From assembly GCA_036003365.1 (NCBI GenBank), contig DASYSL010000001.1:1-20616 (forward strand): DNA of 20,616 nucleotides, given 5' to 3'. The translations under genes were made by a program, and so were the position numbers. Source of the DNA: DASYSL01 sp036003365. GTDB lineage: Bacteria > Eisenbacteria > RBG-16-71-46 > DASYSL01. Shown here piece after piece: positions 12,805 to 20,615 of the stretch (position 1 is its first letter; each line of letters starts with the position of its first letter). Under the pieces are notes generated by a model that ran no database searches, was not told the origin of the DNA, and worked only from the letters and a program-made list of their open reading frames with translations.

Positions 12805-15760
12805 CGGGCCCGCGCCCATGTCGGGCGCGCTGCGCGTGGGACGGAACTTCGTCTACCGCATCGCCTCTCAGGTGGCGAGCGCGCTCATCAACGTGGGCGC
12901 CATGGTCATGCTCGGCCGCGCTCTCACCGCCGATGGCTACGGGCGCTACGCGTTTTACTACGCGCTCGTGCCGCTGATCGCCGCGCTGAGCGACTCCGGC
13001 GTGGGCATCATCATGACGCGCGAGGTGGCGCGCCATCCCGAGCACACGCGGCGCTGGATCGGCGACGCCATCCTGGTCAAGGCGGCGATCGGCGGTTTCA
13101 TGCTGGCCGCGGTGCTGTTGCTGGCGCCCCGCGTGCTCGATCCGGAGCATTCGTTCCTGCTCGTCCTGGTGACGGTCGCCGGCATCCTCGACTTTGGCCA
13201 GGATGTGTCGATCTGGACCTTGCGCGCCATGGAGCGGCTCGACTTCGAAGCCTGCCTCCTGCTGGTGAGCCAGGGCGTGTGGGTGGCGGTGATCGGATGG
13301 GCGCTCTTCGAGCACAAGGACGTGACGGCCTTGATCGGTGCCGCGGTCCTGGCCTTCAGCGTGCGCTGCGCGGTCGCCGCCTGGATCGTCATGGGGCACT
13401 TCTACCGGCCGCAGTTCCAGCTCGATGTCCGGCGCCTGTGGCGGCTGGCGCTCGAGGGATTGCCGTTCGGCCTCGCCGTCTTCGGCGTGGTTCTCTACGG
13501 ACGCGTGGGACTCTTGCTTCTGCGCTGGCTGTCGACGCCTTCCGACGTATCCTTGTTCCAGGTTGGATTCAATCTCTCGCAGCCTTTCGATTTCATTGCC
13601 ACCGCGCTGTGCATCGCCGTGTTCCCGTCCTTGGCTCGCTACGCCGGCGCCCGCCATCCCGCGCTCGAGAAGAGCCTGCACCGCCTGGTGAAGCTGCAGT
13701 TCGTCATGGCGCTGCCGGTGACCGTGGCGCTGTGCGTCAGCGCCGATCTTCTGATTCGCCTCTTCTTTCACGGGCACGGCTTCGAGAAAGCGGCCGTGGC
13801 TCTGCGCGTTCTGAGCCTCGGGCTGCCGGTGATCTTTCTCCACCACGTGTCGCGTTACGTGCTGGCGGCGCTCGGCCGTCAGAGGCTCTATCTGCGCGGC
13901 GTGGTGGCCGGACTCGTGGTGAACGCCGGCCTGTGCGCGTGGTGGATCCCGCACTACGGCTTCCTCGGCGCGTGCTTCGCCTTCCTGGTGGCCGAGGTGA
14001 CCATCTGGGGCCTGTGCCAGTGGGCGCTGCGCAGTTACGTGAGCTTCACCGACGTCGCCGCCGAAGCCTGGCGGCCCATCGCCGCCGCGGCGGTGACGGT
14101 GGCTTTCCTCGCCGCCACGACGGCAGCACCCCTCGCCGCGCGGGGGCTGGGAGCGGCCGCCATCTACGTCGTCTTCCTGCGCGTCTTCCGCGCCTTGCGT
14201 CCCGAGGAATTCCGTCTCTTCCGGAGCATCGTGCATTCGTTCATGGGGCCGATGACGCCGCGCGTGCCGGCGATGGCCATGGCTCATGCCGGCGCAGCCG
14301 ACGTCCTGGCTCCTTCGTGGAGCGGGGCTGGCGGAACGCGGGCGATCGCGCTCGCGCCTTCGACCAAGATCACGGTGCACACCACCGGCCGGCCGTCGCC
14401 CGATCCGCGCCTCGTCTCCAAGCTCGACGAGATCGCGCAGCTCCCGTGCGTGCGCTCCGTCGTGGCGCTGCCGGATCTCCATCAGAAGGCCAACGCCGAA
14501 GCGCCTTCGAGCATCGCCATCGAGACCGAGAACGTCATCGTCCCCTCGTTCACCTCGATCTCGGTGAACGACGGCATGGGCGTGCTGCTCACCGATCTCG
14601 ACGCCGAGGAGTGGGACGGAGATCGCGTGGTCGATTTCTTCGCGCGGGTGAACCGCCACGCGGCCGCGCACCCGCTCGATCGCAATCGCTACAGCTTGAG
14701 CGGCGCCGATCTGCAGAAGGCGGCTCTCGAGGGCGCCCCTGGCCTGGCCCAGCGCTACGGTCTGGACGCGGCGGTCGGGCGCGCCATGGAGCGCGGCGGG
14801 AGGGTGGACGTGCCGAACGGGAACGGGCGCGGTCCGTGGAGCGGGCACGTTCCGGCGCTCCTTCGCGCCACGGCTGCCGGACGCTGTGAGATGGGGCTCA
14901 ATTTCGGCGGCAATCACTTCCTCGAGCTGCAGAAGGTCGAAGACGTGCTCGACCGCGAGCGCGCGGCCCAGTGGGGGCTCGAGCCGGGGCGGCTCGTGGT
15001 CATGTATCACCTGGGGCCGGGGCCCTTCGCCAGCGCTCTCCTGCACCATTTCGAGCAACGCTTGTGCGTGGGAACGGCGCGAGCTCCCTTCTACTTCGCG
15101 TCCAAGCTTTGGCACCACTACGGGCCGGGAGCCGCGCCCGGAAGTCCGTCGCGCAAGTGGCAGAGCTACTTCCGCGGCGGGCACTGGACGGGGATTCCGG
15201 CGGATTCGGACGAGGGCGGCGCCTTTCAGGCCGCGCTCGCCATGGCGACCAACTTCGGCTTCGCCTATCGCATGGCGACGATTGCCGCCGTGCGCGACGC
15301 GCTGACCGAGACCATGGGCGCGCCGACCGACGTGCGTCTCCTCTGCGACGTGGCTCACAACAGCCTGGGCGAGGAGACCTGGAACGGAGACACGGCCTGG
15401 GTAAGCCGCCACAACGCTTGCCGCGTGTGGCCCGGCGCTCCGACCATCGTCTCCGGCTCCTGGGACGTTCCTTCTTATCTGGCGTGCGGCGCGTCCGACC
15501 CCCCCGAGGGCGCCCGCTCCCACGACCACGGCGCGGGCAAGGTGATCGACGCCCAGCGCCGCGGTCACTCACTGCCGGTCGCCCGCGGCCTCACGCATCG
15601 CGTGGACATGCGTCGCGGACGGCGCGGCCGGCTTCTTTCCCACGAGACGATTCCGGTGCGGAGCGCGGAACCCATCGATCGCCTCATCCAGTGTCTCGAG
15701 CGCGCCGGGGCGTTGTGCGGCGTGGCCCGCCTGCGTCCCGTGGGGACGCTCAAGAATTGA
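12770..15760 (+). CDS. Wzx-type flippase fused to an RtcB-like RNA ligase domain
   Basis: This single 996-residue frame holds two unrelated domains. Residues of about 17-487 are a polysaccharide flippase of the MATE/MVF-like Wzx family with about 14 hydrophobic helices (LGRALTADGYGRYAF at the start, the last helix ending near VFLRVFRALRPEEF). Residues of about 520-996 are RtcB-like: LPDLHQKAN at 567-575, SVNDGMG at 598-604, NFGGNHFLELQKV with H716, YHLGPGP with H747, DVAHNSLGEE with H863, SHDHGAGK with H920 (the guanylylated His position), and a C-terminus VARLRPVGTLKN matching the usual ...VGVVKG end. With 14 helices both ends of Wzx are cytoplasmic, so the ligase-like domain would face the cytoplasm. 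No stop and no convincing ribosome site separate the domains. The ATG at 12770 has AAGG upstream. Lipid-linked oligosaccharide export is firm; the second domain's role is unknown. Confidence 0.88.
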   Translation: MVSEPIPAPAADGPAPMSGALRVGRNFVYRIASQVASALINVGAMVMLGRALTADGYGRYAFYYALVPLIAALSDSGVGIIMTREVARHPEHTRRWIGDAILVKAAIGGFMLAAVLLLAPRVLDPEHSFLLVLVTVAGILDFGQDVSIWTLRAMERLDFEACLLLVSQGVWVAVIGWALFEHKDVTALIGAAVLAFSVRCAVAAWIVMGHFYRPQFQLDVRRLWRLALEGLPFGLAVFGVVLYGRVGLLLLRWLSTPSDVSLFQVGFNLSQPFDFIATALCIAVFPSLARYAGARHPALEKSLHRLVKLQFVMALPVTVALCVSADLLIRLFFHGHGFEKAAVALRVLSLGLPVIFLHHVSRYVLAALGRQRLYLRGVVAGLVVNAGLCAWWIPHYGFLGACFAFLVAEVTIWGLCQWALRSYVSFTDVAAEAWRPIAAAAVTVAFLAATTAAPLAARGLGAAAIYVVFLRVFRALRPEEFRLFRSIVHSFMGPMTPRVPAMAMAHAGAADVLAPSWSGAGGTRAIALAPSTKITVHTTGRPSPDPRLVSKLDEIAQLPCVRSVVALPDLHQKANAEAPSSIAIETENVIVPSFTSISVNDGMGVLLTDLDAEEWDGDRVVDFFARVNRHAAAHPLDRNRYSLSGADLQKAALEGAPGLAQRYGLDAAVGRAMERGGRVDVPNGNGRGPWSGHVPALLRATAAGRCEMGLNFGGNHFLELQKVEDVLDRERAAQWGLEPGRLVVMYHLGPGPFASALLHHFEQRLCVGTARAPFYFASKLWHHYGPGAAPGSPSRKWQSYFRGGHWTGIPADSDEGGAFQAALAMATNFGFAYRMATIAAVRDALTETMGAPTDVRLLCDVAHNSLGEETWNGDTAWVSRHNACRVWPGAPTIVSGSWDVPSYLACGASDPPEGARSHDHGAGKVIDAQRRGHSLPVARGLTHRVDMRRGRRGRLLSHETIPVRSAEPIDRLIQCLERAGALCGVARLRPVGTLKN
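14327..15760 (+). other. RtcB-like domain with altered metal site
   Basis: This marks residues of about 520-996 of the flippase fusion. Compared from memory with Pyrococcus RtcB, the His ligands (203, 234, 329), the nucleophilic His404 and the terminal Lys480 have counterparts H716, H747, H863, H920 and K995. Asp95 aligns with S598 and the bridging Cys98 with D601. The GSRG loop after H234 reads GPGP, and the RKGA motif reads RHNA. Ligase activity is therefore uncertain even though the fold seems complete. Confidence 0.8.
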
Positions 15761-15768
15761 GGTCGAAC

Positions 15769-16845
15769 ATGGATTTCGCGACCTTCCAGTCCGTAGCGCA
15801 CGCCGGCAAGGACACCGATCCGGGCTGGTACCGCATGCATCGCCGGCTGTCCATCCACGTGACGCGGGCCGCCGTGCGCACCGGAGCCACGGCCGACGAC
15901 GCTTCCTACGCCATGATCGCGGCCGGGCTCGCCGGCTCGTTCCTCATCGCCTTCACGTCGCCGGTCTTGAACGTGCTCGGCTTCGCGCTCTTGTACGCCG
16001 GATTCCTGCTCGACAAGGTGGACGGCGAGCTGGCGCGCGTGCTGCACGTGGAGAGCGCGCGCGGCGTGTTCCTCGACCGGCTGTATCACCGTCTGGTCGA
16101 GCCCTTGGTGTTCGTCGCGGTGGCGGTGCACGAATTCCAGCTCACCGGCGTGCCCGGGGCGCTCATCGCGGGCTTCGTGACCGCGCTCGCCGCCAACGCC
16201 ATCGAGGAGAACCAGCAGCTCGCGCCCTTCATCCTGTGGAAGCGGCTGCGCGAGGGCGGCCGCATGCCGCAGGGGGCGCGCGCGCCCTCGCGCTCGCGCA
16301 CGCTGGCGCGGCTGTGCGCCACGCTGCGCCCGCTCAAGGGCTTTCGCATGCTGATCGTCGTCCTGCCCCTGTTCGCCGTTGCCTATGTGGCCGAGAGGCT
16401 GTGGGGCGGGGCCTTTCCGGCCATCGTCCTCTATCTCGCGGCGCTCTCGCTCGTCGTCTATCTGGTCGTGCAAAGCCTGAATTACCTCGGCGGCCAGATG
16501 GACGGCGAAATCTTCGCCATCGCGCAGGTGCTGCGCGGACTGGACCTCGGCCGGCCGCAACCCTCGGAGACGCGCCTCGACCTGCGTGAGGTGCCATCTC
16601 TCGCGCGTCCCCATCGGCTTGAGCCGCCGGCGGCCGCACGCGCCGTGCGCCCGGAGTCGACCGCGCCACGGCCCGCGCCACGGTCCGCGTTGCGCGAGGC
16701 GCCGGCGCCCCGTCCCTTGGTGAAGCCCGCCGCCGAACCTCGTCGGAGGAAACGCCGTCACCGCAAGCCCCGTCAGGCCCGTATGGTCATTGCGCCGCAA
16801 GGAGAGATTGCATGCGCACCGCTACCCAGCGGACCGAATCGTTGA
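15769..16845 (+). CDS. CDP-alcohol phosphatidyltransferase-like membrane protein with basic C-terminal tail
   Basis: This 358-residue integral membrane protein has about six hydrophobic helices. It carries the CDP-alcohol phosphotransferase signature DxxDGxxAR-x8-GxxxDxxxD almost intact: D82, D85, G86, A89, R90, G99 and D103, but the final Asp is H107 (codon 16087-16089). Enzymes of this family join a CDP-activated group to an alcohol, forming phosphodiesters in phospholipids or phosphate-linked glycans; the last Asp is regarded as the general base. The core ends near residue 270. The remaining about 90 residues are Pro/Ala/Arg-rich with a strongly basic cluster (RRRKRRHRKPRQAR), probably disordered. 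The ATG at 15769 has GAGG overlapping the previous stop, and its end overlaps the beta-helix gene by 34 bases. In this locus it could add a phospho-alcohol to a lipid or glycan intermediate; the substrate is unknown. Confidence 0.83.
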   Translation: MDFATFQSVAHAGKDTDPGWYRMHRRLSIHVTRAAVRTGATADDASYAMIAAGLAGSFLIAFTSPVLNVLGFALLYAGFLLDKVDGELARVLHVESARGVFLDRLYHRLVEPLVFVAVAVHEFQLTGVPGALIAGFVTALAANAIEENQQLAPFILWKRLREGGRMPQGARAPSRSRTLARLCATLRPLKGFRMLIVVLPLFAVAYVAERLWGGAFPAIVLYLAALSLVVYLVVQSLNYLGGQMDGEIFAIAQVLRGLDLGRPQPSETRLDLREVPSLARPHRLEPPAAARAVRPESTAPRPAPRSALREAPAPRPLVKPAAEPRRRKRRHRKPRQARMVIAPQGEIACAPLPSGPNR

Positions 16846-18653
16846 TCCACCGCGCGGGCCGGTTCGCGGCCCTGGCGCTTCTCGTGCTCGCCGCCCCGGC
16901 GTTCGCCGGCGAGGTGTACGTGAGCGCGAGCGCCGGAGACGACGCGAACCCCGGGACCGCCGAGGCGCCGTTCAAGACCATCTCCGCTGCGCTGGCGAAG
17001 TGGCACGCGCCGGGCACGACGATTCGCGTCCAGCCCGGGGTCTACCCCGAGCAGGTCACCGTCAACTTCTCCGGGACGGCAGGGAACTTTCTCTATCTCC
17101 TGGCCGATGCCGCGCCCGGACAGCCGGTGGTGCTCGAAGGGGCGGACGACTACTCGGATACGGTCCAATGGGTCGCGGATGTGGGAAGCGTCTGGCGCGC
17201 TTCCGGCGTCAACGTGAAGCCCGGGCAGGTGCTCGTCGACGGCACGCGTCTCGAGCCCGACTCCTTGCCGCCGGCCACGTTGCCGAGCGGACACTGGTCG
17301 TACGTTTCCGGCACCGGCCTGTACGTGAATCTGGGCGGCGATTCTCCAGGCACGCACCAGACTTGGGTCTCGGTGCGCCCGTTCGGCTTCAGCGCGACAG
17401 GCCGGTCGTGGCTCTCGATCGTGGGCTTCACGATCCGCCGCTCGGCCTCACGCGGCATCAATCTCACCGCCGGGACGAGCGACGCCGAAGTGCTGCAGAA
17501 CGAGGTCACGGACGCGAGCGGGTACGGCATTCTGGCGAGCCAGGGAGCGCGCGTCCACCTGGCCTTCAACAAGGTGTCGGGGTGCGGCGATCACGGGATC
17601 GTCCTCGCCCACGGCGAGAACGCGTGCACGCTCGAGCACAACGAATCGTTCTCCAACGCGCGGCCGGCCCAACGGGCGGCCAACGGGATCTATCTCGAGG
17701 AGGCGACCGCCAACCTCGTGCGCTGGAACCTGCTGCACGACAACCAGGACTCGGGACTGCAGATGGATCCCGGAGCGTCCAACAACCAGTCGATCCAGAA
17801 TTGCTCGTGGCACAACGGCGACCACGGCTTCGACCATCTCGGGGCCACGAGCAACATCCACGTCGGCGACATTGCCTTCGCCAATTTCAAGGACGGCTTC
17901 TCGTTCGAGGGCAGCGCCAGCGGCAACTCGATGGAGAACTGCATCGCCAGCGAGAACGGCCTGACCAGCAACGAGTTCGATCTGTGGGTCGATTCGTCCT
18001 CGGCCCCCGGCTTCCAGTCGAACGACAATATCCTTTGGAACTCCACCGCCCAGCCGCCGGTGAAATACATGGCGACGCTGTACTCCAGCGTCTCGACCTA
18101 TGCCAGCGCGACCGGTCAAGATGGCCGCACGCTGCAGGCGAATCCCGGATTCGTGGATGGGCCCGCGGGTGACTTCCACCTGCTGGCCGGATCGCCGGCG
18201 ATCGACAGCGGCAACAGTGGCGTGACCGGCTGGTCGAATGTCGACGACGATGGTCTGCCGCCGATAGACGATCCCTCGACGGCCAACGTCGGGCTCGGGC
18301 CCGTGGCGTTCGCGGATCGCGGCGCGCTCGAGTTCCAGGTGGCGACGACAGGCATTCCCATGCCCGACGCGCCGTCGAACACGTTCATGACGGCGAGCGT
18401 GTCGCCCAATCCCATACGCGCCACGGGTGCTCTGACCTTCAGCTTGCCCAGATCGGGCCGCGTGCAGGCGGTGGTGGTCGACGCGAGCGGGCGCGTGGTG
18501 CGCCGGCTCATCGATCACGATCAGGCCACGGCCGGGTTCCACAGCGTCCCCTTGAACACCGGCGGCAGGGATCCACTGGTGGCCGGCGTCTATTTCTACC
18601 GGGTCGAGAGCGCGGACGGAACGCGCAGCGGCCGTTTCGTGGTGACGAGGTAA
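16812..18653 (+). CDS. Secreted right-handed beta-helix protein with C-terminal FlgD-Ig-like (sorting-type) domain
   Basis: This is an exported protein of 613 residues. A Sec signal occupies about 1-32 (hydrophobic core FAALALLVLAAPAFA, cleavage at AFA-G). The mature N-terminus has the DUF1565/pectate-lyase-3-like opening VYVSASAGDDANPGT...PFKTISAAL, then GTTIRVQPGVY. Parallel beta-helix (PbH1) coils run from about 195 to 400 (N-x-GI, SGLQMD, HGFDHLGA). The last 86 residues (about 528-613) begin SVSPNPI and end AGVYFYRVESADG...GRFVVTR, a FlgD-Ig/T9SS type A-like tail. The family contains polysaccharide lyases and epimerases, but no catalytic triad can be assigned by eye. It may trim, epimerise or bind the polymer in the periplasm or at the surface. 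The ATG at 16812 follows AAGGAGA, and the stop precedes the next start by six bases. Confidence 0.88.
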   Translation: MRTATQRTESLIHRAGRFAALALLVLAAPAFAGEVYVSASAGDDANPGTAEAPFKTISAALAKWHAPGTTIRVQPGVYPEQVTVNFSGTAGNFLYLLADAAPGQPVVLEGADDYSDTVQWVADVGSVWRASGVNVKPGQVLVDGTRLEPDSLPPATLPSGHWSYVSGTGLYVNLGGDSPGTHQTWVSVRPFGFSATGRSWLSIVGFTIRRSASRGINLTAGTSDAEVLQNEVTDASGYGILASQGARVHLAFNKVSGCGDHGIVLAHGENACTLEHNESFSNARPAQRAANGIYLEEATANLVRWNLLHDNQDSGLQMDPGASNNQSIQNCSWHNGDHGFDHLGATSNIHVGDIAFANFKDGFSFEGSASGNSMENCIASENGLTSNEFDLWVDSSSAPGFQSNDNILWNSTAQPPVKYMATLYSSVSTYASATGQDGRTLQANPGFVDGPAGDFHLLAGSPAIDSGNSGVTGWSNVDDDGLPPIDDPSTANVGLGPVAFADRGALEFQVATTGIPMPDAPSNTFMTASVSPNPIRATGALTFSLPRSGRVQAVVVDASGRVVRRLIDHDQATAGFHSVPLNTGGRDPLVAGVYFYRVESADGTRSGRFVVTR

Positions 18654-18659
18654 GCTGCC

Positions 18660-20615
18660 GTGTGCGGCATCGCCGGCGAGCTGCACTTCGACGCTTCGCG
18701 TCCCGTGAGCCCGGAGGCGGTGCTGCGCATGACGCGGGCGCTGGCGCACCGCGGGCCCGACGACGAGGGGCTCTTCGTACGCGGCCCGGTAGGGCTCGGC
18801 CACCGGCGGCTCAGCATCCTCGATCTCTCGTCGGCCGGCCACCAGCCAATGTCCAACGAGGACGGCTCGATTTGGCTCGTGTTCAACGGGGAGATCTACA
18901 ACTTCCTCGAGCTGCGCGACGAGCTGGAGAGAGACGGGGTGACATTCCGCTCACGCACCGACACCGAGGTGCTCCTGCGCCTCTACGAGCAGCGGGGCAC
19001 GTCGTGCCTGCACGCGCTGCGCGGCATGTTCGCCTTCGCGATCTGGGATGCGCGGCGCCAGGCATTGTTCCTGGCGCGCGATCGTCTGGGCGTGAAGCCG
19101 CTCTTCTACCACATCGGGAACCGCGCCCTCACCTTCGCCTCCGAGCTCAAGGCGCTGACCCAGAATCCCGAAGTGCGCCGCGAGGTCGATCCGGCCGCGA
19201 TCCACCACTATCTGACGTACCAGTACGTGCCGTCGCCCCTGTGCGTGTATCGCGGCGTGCGCAAGCTGCCGCCCGCGCATTACCTCGTGTGGCGCGACGG
19301 CCGCAAGGAGATTCATCGCTACTGGAAGCTGCGCTACCTGCCCAAGTTCCCGGTGAAGGGGGCACGTTCCGAGCGCGAGCTGGAAGCCGAGCTGCGCGAG
19401 AAGGTCGAGGAAGCGACCCGGCTCCGCCTCATCGCCGACGTTCCGGTGGGCGCGTTCTTGAGCGGCGGCATCGATTCGAGCGTGATCGTGGCCACCATGG
19501 CGCGGCTCTCGGACGAGCCAGTCCACACCTTCTCGATCGGGTTCCAGGAGAAGTCGTACGACGAGCTCCCCTCGGCGCGCATCCTCTCCAAGCTCTACGG
19601 CACGCGCCACACCGAATACTGCGTGCGGCCGGATGTGCGCGATCTCCTGCCCGCGCTGGTGAAGAGCTACGACGAGCCGTACGCCGATGCTTCGGCGATT
19701 CCCACGTTCGTCCTGTCGAAGCTGGCGCGCCGCGAGGTGAAGGTGGTGCTCACCGGCGATGCCGGCGACGAGAACTTCGCCGGCTACGACCGCTACCTGG
19801 CCAACGAGTTCGCGCGCCGGCTCGGGCGCATGGCGGCGGTCCTCGGCAGCCGCGTGATGAAGCTCCTGGTGCAGAACGTGCCGCACGGCGCCGGCCAGCG
19901 CGATTTCCGCTGGCGCCTCAAGCGCTTCGTCGACCAGGTCGCCAAGTCTCCGCGGGCGCGCAACGCGGGATGGATCTTCCAGTTCGATCGCGCCGCCAAG
20001 GCCGAGCTCTACACGCCCGAGTTCGCCGAGCAGGTGCTGTCGCTCGACTCCGAGCAGTTCGTGTTCGACCGTTATCGCGAGTCGGAGGCCGAGGACTTCC
20101 TGGACGAGGCGCTGTACGCCGATGTCACGACCTATCTGCCGGACTGCCTGCTGGTGAAGGCGGACATCGCTACCATGGCGCACGGCCTCGAAGCGCGCTC
20201 GCCTTTCCTCGACCATCCGCTGATGGAGTTCGCGGCCCGGCTGCCGGCCGATCTCAAGATCCGCGGGCGCGAGCCCAAGTGGATCCTGAAGCGCGCCTTC
20301 CGCGATCGCTTGCCGGCGTCCATTCTCGAGCGGCCCAAGATGGGCTTCAATCTGCCGCTCGATTCGTGGCTCAAAAACGAGCTGGCCGACATGAGCTGGG
20401 ATCTGCTGCTCGGGGAGCGCGGGCGCTCGCGCGGCTACTTCCGCCCCGAGTCGGTGAAGCGATTGCTCACCGAGCACCGGCTCGGACGCTGGAACTGGCA
20501 CGACGAGATCTGGACGCTGCTCCTGCTCGAGATGTGGCATCGCGAGTTCGTCGACCCACCCGTGGCCATGGCCGAGGAAGCTTCAGAGATCGATTGCGGC
20601 GCTGCCGGAGCCTGA
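18660..20615 (+). CDS. Asparagine synthase (glutamine-hydrolysing)-family amidotransferase
   Basis: This is a class II glutamine amidotransferase/ATP-pyrophosphatase enzyme of 651 residues with GTG start, GAGG at 18647-18650 and an immediate MCGIAG, placing the nucleophilic Cys at position 2 after Met removal. The glutaminase domain (about 2-190) shows HRGPDDEG, GHRRLSILDL, FNGEIYNF and RSRTDTEVLL. The synthetase domain (about 235-620) has the PP-loop SGGIDSS at 268-274, LTGDAGDENFAGYDRY and a terminal EARSPFLDH...KMGFNLPLDSWL block. AsnB-type enzymes are common in polysaccharide loci, including exosortase-linked ones. There they are thought to amidate uronic acids or other carboxylates, so sugar amidation is at least as likely as asparagine synthesis. 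It is apparently complete, with its stop one base before the window end, and its product would fit a polymer containing an acidic sugar. Confidence 0.93.
   Translation: MCGIAGELHFDASRPVSPEAVLRMTRALAHRGPDDEGLFVRGPVGLGHRRLSILDLSSAGHQPMSNEDGSIWLVFNGEIYNFLELRDELERDGVTFRSRTDTEVLLRLYEQRGTSCLHALRGMFAFAIWDARRQALFLARDRLGVKPLFYHIGNRALTFASELKALTQNPEVRREVDPAAIHHYLTYQYVPSPLCVYRGVRKLPPAHYLVWRDGRKEIHRYWKLRYLPKFPVKGARSERELEAELREKVEEATRLRLIADVPVGAFLSGGIDSSVIVATMARLSDEPVHTFSIGFQEKSYDELPSARILSKLYGTRHTEYCVRPDVRDLLPALVKSYDEPYADASAIPTFVLSKLARREVKVVLTGDAGDENFAGYDRYLANEFARRLGRMAAVLGSRVMKLLVQNVPHGAGQRDFRWRLKRFVDQVAKSPRARNAGWIFQFDRAAKAELYTPEFAEQVLSLDSEQFVFDRYRESEAEDFLDEALYADVTTYLPDCLLVKADIATMAHGLEARSPFLDHPLMEFAARLPADLKIRGREPKWILKRAFRDRLPASILERPKMGFNLPLDSWLKNELADMSWDLLLGERGRSRGYFRPESVKRLLTEHRLGRWNWHDEIWTLLLLEMWHREFVDPPVAMAEEASEIDCGAAGA

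Noticed and set aside
14230..14345. A separate rtcB gene starting at an internal ATG (several Met codons around 14244-14281)
   Set aside because: No stop codon ends the flippase before this point, and no good ribosome site precedes these ATGs. A fused product is made whether or not internal initiation also occurs.
12431..15568. A 1045-codon open frame on the - strand opposite the flippase-RtcB gene
   Set aside because: It is composed of His/Arg/Ala/Gly-rich low-complexity sequence typical of the antisense of GC-rich coding DNA. The + strand reading has clear family motifs throughout.
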